46,909 bases of DNA from Mxb001 sp044360385 (GTDB taxonomy: Bacteria; Actinomycetota; Actinomycetes; S36-B12). Both the position numbers and the translations under genes were made by a program. Below are positions 43,273 to 46,909 of this stretch, piece after piece (position 1 is the stretch's first letter; each line of letters opens with the position of its first letter). The notes below the pieces were generated by a model that did no database searches, was not told where the DNA came from, and worked only from the letters and a program-made list of their open reading frames with translations. The stretch is taken from the NCBI GenBank assembly GCA_044360385.1, contig JBIKKK010000002.1, positions 1 through 46,909 of the forward strand, in the 5' to 3' direction.

Positions 43273-43278
43273 ATTGTC
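43273..43278 (-). promoter_or_regulatory. Putative -10 box of a leaderless dxr promoter
   Basis: GACAAT on the minus strand, 6 nt (caggtc) before GTG 43266. It lies one base away from the gabT box, so both divergent promoters are back to back in 26 bp. Confidence 0.35.
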
Positions 43279-43279
43279 C

Positions 43280-43285
43280 TACGCT
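43280..43285 (+). promoter_or_regulatory. Putative -10 box of a leaderless gabT promoter
   Basis: TACGCT (TANNNT) on the plus strand, 7 nt (catccct) before ATG 43293. No Shine-Dalgarno sequence is present. Confidence 0.4.
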
Positions 43286-43292
43286 CATCCCT

Positions 43293-44636
43293 ATGACCGA
43301 CACCCTGCTTCCCCCCGTGACCGATATCCCCCAGGAGAGGCGGCTCGTGACCGAGCTCCCGGGCCCGCGCTCACGCGCCCTGATGGAGCGGCGTACCGCG
43401 GCCGTGTCGGCTGGCGTCGGCGGCACCATGCCCGTCTTCGTCGAGCGCGCCGGTGGCGGAGTGATCGTCGATGTCGACGGCAACTCCCTCATCGACCTCG
43501 GCTCGGGCATCGCCGTCACCACGGTCGGCAACTCCCATCCGCGGGTTGTCGAGCGCGTGCAGAGCCAGGTCGCCGACTTCACTCACACGTGTTTCATGGT
43601 CACGCCCTACTCCGGCTACGTCGAGGTGTGCGAGGCGCTCAACCGCCTCACCCCCGGCGATAACGCGAAGCGTTCGGCCCTCTTCAACTCAGGTGCTGAG
43701 GCCGTCGAGAACGCCGTCAAGATCGCGCGCGCGTACACCAAGCGCCAGGCCGTCGTCGTCTTCGATCACGGCTACCACGGCCGCACCAACCTCACGATGG
43801 CGCTGACCGCCAAGAACATGCCCTACAAGCAGTCCTTCGGTCCCTTTGCCTCCGAGGTCTACCGGATGCCGATGTCCTATCCCTTCCGCGACGGCCCGCA
43901 CACCGGTGCCGAGGTGGCCTCGTGGGCGACGACCAAAATGGAGAAGGAGATCGGCGGGGCCAATATCGCCGCCATCATCATCGAGCCCATCCAGGGCGAG
44001 GGTGGCTTCATCGTCCCCGCGCCCGGATTCCTTCCGGCCCTCAAGGCCTACGCCGAGCAGCACGGCATCGTCTTCGTCGCCGACGAGATCCAGTCGGGCT
44101 TCTGCCGCACCGGCCAGTGGTTCGCCAGTGAGCACGAGGGCGTCGTCCCCGACCTCATCACCACGGCCAAGGGCATTGCCGGCGGACTGCCCCTCGCGGG
44201 CGTCACCGGACGCGCCGAGATCATGGACGCCGTGCATGTGGGCGGACTCGGCGGCACCTACGGCGGCAACCCCATCGCCTGCGCCGCCGCCCTGGGCTCG
44301 ATCGAGGCCATGGAGGAGGAGGACCTCAACTCCCGCGCCCTCGTCGTCGAGGCGATCATGCGCGAGCGCCTCGAGGCCCTCCAGGCCGCGCACCCCGAGG
44401 TCGGTGACATCCGTGGCCGCGGCGCGATGATCGCGATCGAGTTGGTCAAGCCGGGCACCATGGATCCGGATCCCGAGCTCGCTGGCCGCGTGTCGAAGGC
44501 CGCGCACGCGCAGGGCGTGGTGACCCTCACCTGCGGCACCTACGGCAACGTGCTGCGCTTCCTTCCGCCGCTCACCATCCCCGATGACCTGCTGCGCGAG
44601 GGCCTCGACATCGTCGCCGCCGCCTTCGACAACTGA
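43293..44636 (+). CDS. gabT: 4-aminobutyrate aminotransferase
   Basis: PLP-dependent class III aminotransferase (447 residues) converting GABA and 2-oxoglutarate to succinate semialdehyde and glutamate. The conserved GNSHPRVVERVQSQV, FNSGAEAVENAVKIAR, DHGYHGRTNLTMALT, IIIEPIQGEGGF and DEIQSGFCRTG are all present, and the PLP lysine is K293 in TTAKGIAGGLPLAG. The actinobacterial GabT length is 445-450. A close relative could use 5-aminovalerate, so lysine breakdown is possible, given the saccharopine-type dehydrogenase two genes on. It is leaderless by sequence and is followed after 9 nt by a DUF2252 gene on the same strand. Confidence 0.93.
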   Translation: MTDTLLPPVTDIPQERRLVTELPGPRSRALMERRTAAVSAGVGGTMPVFVERAGGGVIVDVDGNSLIDLGSGIAVTTVGNSHPRVVERVQSQVADFTHTCFMVTPYSGYVEVCEALNRLTPGDNAKRSALFNSGAEAVENAVKIARAYTKRQAVVVFDHGYHGRTNLTMALTAKNMPYKQSFGPFASEVYRMPMSYPFRDGPHTGAEVASWATTKMEKEIGGANIAAIIIEPIQGEGGFIVPAPGFLPALKAYAEQHGIVFVADEIQSGFCRTGQWFASEHEGVVPDLITTAKGIAGGLPLAGVTGRAEIMDAVHVGGLGGTYGGNPIACAAALGSIEAMEEEDLNSRALVVEAIMRERLEALQAAHPEVGDIRGRGAMIAIELVKPGTMDPDPELAGRVSKAAHAQGVVTLTCGTYGNVLRFLPPLTIPDDLLREGLDIVAAAFDN

Positions 44637-44645
44637 GTCTTCGCC

Positions 44646-46064
44646 GTGACCGCGTCGGCCAACGATGCCGGCTCGGCATCAAGGTCGATGATCACCGAGG
44701 AGGAACACGCCGCCCTAGGCGCGCGGGCGCGTGCCCAGGTGCCCCCTGAGGCACTTGGCGAGTACTCCCCGGCGCCCAACCGCCCCGACACCGTTGCGCT
44801 GCTCGAGAGCCAGTCGGCATCCCGCATCCCAGAGCTTGTGCCCGTGCGGTACGGCCGAATGCTGGTCTCTCCCTTCACCTTCTTCCGCGGCGCCGCGCTG
44901 CCCATGGCCAGCGACCTTTCTCAGCAGGTGCGCTCCCCCCTCCAGGTCCAACTGTGCGGCGACGCCCACCTGTCCAACTTCGGTGGCTTCGCGAGCCCAG
45001 AGCGCCACCTCGTCTTCGACATCAACGACTTCGATGAGACGCATCCGGGGCCCTTTGAGTGGGACGTCAAGAGACTCATCACGAGCATGGAGGTGGCCGC
45101 CCTCGACCGCGGCTTCACCAAGAAGCAGCGCACTGCCGTTCTGGACCAGACTCTCCTCGGTTACCGGGAGGCCATGCAGTCCTTCGCGAGCCGGGCCAAC
45201 CTCGACGTCTGGTACGCCATGTTCGACATTGACGCGATTGTCGAGGCGGTGCTCCCCCGTCTGGACAAGAAGCGCAGGAAATCCTCGACCAAGGGCCTCA
45301 GCAAGGCTCGCACCCGCACGTCGCTGCAGGCAGCAGACAAGCTCACCCGCGTGGTCAACGGCCGGCGGCAGTTCATCGACGACCCACCGGTTATCCAACG
45401 GGCCGAAACGCTCATGACGCATGCCAGCCCTTCCGCGCATGACGCCGCAGAGAGCGTCCCCGACGCTTGGAAGTCGTACGTCGCGAGCCTGCTTCCCGAT
45501 CGCCGTCACCTCCTTTCGCAGTACAACTACGTGGATCTCGCACGCAAGGTGGTGGGCGTCGGCAGCGTCGGCACGGGCGCCTGGGTCATACTCCTGCAGG
45601 GAAGGGACCCATCCGACCTCCTCATCCTGCAGGTCAAGCAGGCGACGGCATCGGTACTCGAGCCCTACACCCAACCGAGTCTCTACGACGAGCACAGCGA
45701 GCGCGTGGTCCAGGGCCAGCGCATCCTGCAGACCGCTAGCGACATCTTCCTCGGCTGGAGCAACCTCGCAGGCGAGAGCTACTACGTGCGGCAGTTGCGG
45801 GACTGGAAAGCGTCTGTGGACGTGGACTCCCTCGATGCCGTTGGCCTCGGGCTGTACGGGCGCCTCTGTGGCGCGACGCTCGCCAAGGGCCATGCCCGCT
45901 CCGGAGACCGAATTGCCATCGCGACCTATATCGGTGATGTCGGTGCCTTCGACGACGCGATGAGATCCTTCGCACGGGCCTACGCCGAGCAGAATGCCGC
46001 GGACTACGCCGACCTCAAGGCCGCCGCGGACGCCGGGACGATCCCGGTCACCTACGGCGCCTAA
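44646..46064 (+). CDS. DUF2252 family protein
   Basis: A 472-residue protein of the DUF2252 family, whose core resembles a kinase/aminoglycoside-phosphotransferase fold. The recognisable motifs are MLVSPFTFFRGAALPMASDL (about 71-90), LCGDAHLSNFGGF (about 101-113, the HxDxxxxN-like loop), VFDINDFDET (the metal-binding acidic segment) and a C-terminal LCGATLAKGHARSGD. The biochemical role is unknown. It has no signal peptide or membrane helix. The GTG at 44646 is 9 nt after gabT; it is probably co-transcribed. It ends 7 nt from the convergent dehydrogenase gene. Confidence 0.85.
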   Translation: MTASANDAGSASRSMITEEEHAALGARARAQVPPEALGEYSPAPNRPDTVALLESQSASRIPELVPVRYGRMLVSPFTFFRGAALPMASDLSQQVRSPLQVQLCGDAHLSNFGGFASPERHLVFDINDFDETHPGPFEWDVKRLITSMEVAALDRGFTKKQRTAVLDQTLLGYREAMQSFASRANLDVWYAMFDIDAIVEAVLPRLDKKRRKSSTKGLSKARTRTSLQAADKLTRVVNGRRQFIDDPPVIQRAETLMTHASPSAHDAAESVPDAWKSYVASLLPDRRHLLSQYNYVDLARKVVGVGSVGTGAWVILLQGRDPSDLLILQVKQATASVLEPYTQPSLYDEHSERVVQGQRILQTASDIFLGWSNLAGESYYVRQLRDWKASVDVDSLDAVGLGLYGRLCGATLAKGHARSGDRIAIATYIGDVGAFDDAMRSFARAYAEQNAADYADLKAAADAGTIPVTYGA

Positions 46065-46071
46065 TGAAGGG

Positions 46072-46909
46072 CTATCCCCCCTCGCGCAGACCCCATGACT
46101 GGCCGTAGCCCTCGCTCATGAGGTCGAGGTAGGGCACCGCGTCGAAGGCCTCCGGCCCGAGCACTCCCGCGCCTGCCCACGTGCCCGCCGACAGCAATTC
46201 CAGCGCGATGACAGGGTTCATCGCTGTCTGCCAGGTCACCGCCTGGGTGCCGTACTCGCGCATAGTCCACTCGTTGTCGGCGACGTGGTAGAGGTAGACC
46301 TCGCGAGGCTGGCCGTCCTTGCCCGTCCCCGTGACCCAGGTGCCCGCGCACGTCTTGCCCGACATTTTGTCCCCGAGGCCCGCCGGATCGGGCAGGCAGG
46401 CGGCGACCACATCGCGCGGGCTCACCCGACCGCCGCGGACATCGACGGGGTCGGTGCTGTCCAGGCCCAGCTTGTGCAGGGTCTTGAGCACCTCGATGAA
46501 CTCGTCGCCGATCCCATACTTGAAGGTCACGCGCTCGCAGTCGATCCAGCGCGGCACGAGGAGGACCTCCTCATGCTCGACATTGACGCATTCGACCGGG
46601 CCGATCCCCTCGGGGAAGTCGAAGATCTCCGGCTCAGAGAAGGGCGCCGTGGTGAACCAGCCGCGATCGCGCTCCCAGATCACCGGCGGGTTGAGGCACT
46701 CCTCGATGGTCGTCCAGATGGAGAAGCTCGGCGCGAAGTCATAGCCCGCGACGAGCAGGTTGGCGCCGTCGCGGATGCCTATTTCCTCGATCCGGTCGAA
46801 GAGGTGATCGGCCGCATAGCGCGCGAAGACATCAGCCAGGCCCGGCTCGACGCCGATGCCGCACAGGGCGAGGAGTCCGCGCTCGGCCCAGGCGTCCGAC
46901 TTGTCGAAC
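46072..46909 (-). CDS. Saccharopine dehydrogenase-like oxidoreductase, N-terminus cut off by window edge
   Basis: The last 278 residues of a saccharopine dehydrogenase-family protein are visible. The stretch CGIGVEPGLADVFARYAADH (about 16-35 of the visible part) marks the catalytic domain of saccharopine/carboxynorspermidine-type dehydrogenases. Further on there is DCERVTFKYGIGDEFIEVLKTLHKLGL and the C-terminal VTWQTAMNPVIALELL. The NAD-binding Rossmann start lies beyond base 46909, so cofactor and exact reaction (saccharopine, lysine 6-dehydrogenase, homospermidine or other) are not visible. It converges on the gabT-DUF2252 pair. Confidence 0.85.
   Translation of the reverse strand, partial: FDKSDAWAERGLLALCGIGVEPGLADVFARYAADHLFDRIEEIGIRDGANLLVAGYDFAPSFSIWTTIEECLNPPVIWERDRGWFTTAPFSEPEIFDFPEGIGPVECVNVEHEEVLLVPRWIDCERVTFKYGIGDEFIEVLKTLHKLGLDSTDPVDVRGGRVSPRDVVAACLPDPAGLGDKMSGKTCAGTWVTGTGKDGQPREVYLYHVADNEWTMREYGTQAVTWQTAMNPVIALELLSAGTWAGAGVLGPEAFDAVPYLDLMSEGYGQSWGLREGG

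Overview
The window is a high-GC chromosomal segment from an actinomycete-type bacterium (Actinomycetota). Three things point to this: GTG is a very common start codon, genes are tightly packed with 1-4 nt ATGA/GTGA/TGATG overlaps, and the gene order matches the actinobacterial core blocks rnj-dapA-thyX, dapB, M16 peptidase-pnp-rpsO-ribF, truB-rbfA-infB-ylxR-nusA-rimP, proS and ispG-rip1-dxr. The lower taxon cannot be fixed from the sequence alone. I see no rRNA, tRNA, CRISPR array, phage or transposase gene. Coding density is above 95 percent and no gene-free stretch exceeds 300 bases. The longest, 13191-13487 between rpsO and pnp, is packed with hairpins.

Layout. 1-3000: RNase J (cut by the left edge), dapA and thyX on the minus strand. 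3000-8300: an acetyltransferase, an alkyl-DHAP-synthase-like flavoenzyme divergent from glpD, then azlC-azlD and a PH-like membrane protein in one overlapping operon. 8350-14780 (minus): a small membrane protein, dapB, M16 peptidase, pnp, rpsO and ribF. 14857-27775: a surface-glycan locus lying between ribF and truB. It holds two sulfotransferases (one membrane-anchored), four glycosyltransferases or related proteins, an ABC-2 polysaccharide exporter (permease and ATPase), a UDP-N-acetylhexosamine 6-dehydrogenase and a UDP-GlcNAc 2-epimerase. 27772-34288 (minus): the translation/transcription block truB-rbfA-DUF503-infB-ylxR-nusA-rimP. 34441-35354: a lipoprotein and its DUF4439 partner. 35373-43266 (minus): TSUP permease, HAD phosphatase, proS, GNAT, ispG, rip1 and dxr. 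43293-46909: gabT, a DUF2252 protein and a saccharopine-dehydrogenase-like enzyme cut by the right edge.

How the genes work together. The glycan locus can supply UDP-ManNAc and an N-acetylhexosaminuronic acid donor, assemble a polymer in the cytoplasm, export it by an ABC (Wzm/Wzt-type) route and probably sulfate it. No initiating phosphoglycosyltransferase is present, so lipid priming must be encoded elsewhere. dapA and dapB feed lysine/peptidoglycan synthesis. ispG and dxr are two MEP isoprenoid steps that flank a site-2 protease.

Two patterns cross gene boundaries. First, many genes without a ribosome-binding site have a TANNNT-like -10 box ending 6-7 nt before the start codon, which is the architecture of leaderless transcripts; I list ten. 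Second, three unrelated genes (rpsO, the 16963 glycosyltransferase and rip1) have their last codons plus stop codon tandemly repeated just downstream, with periods of about 32, 25 and 18 bp.
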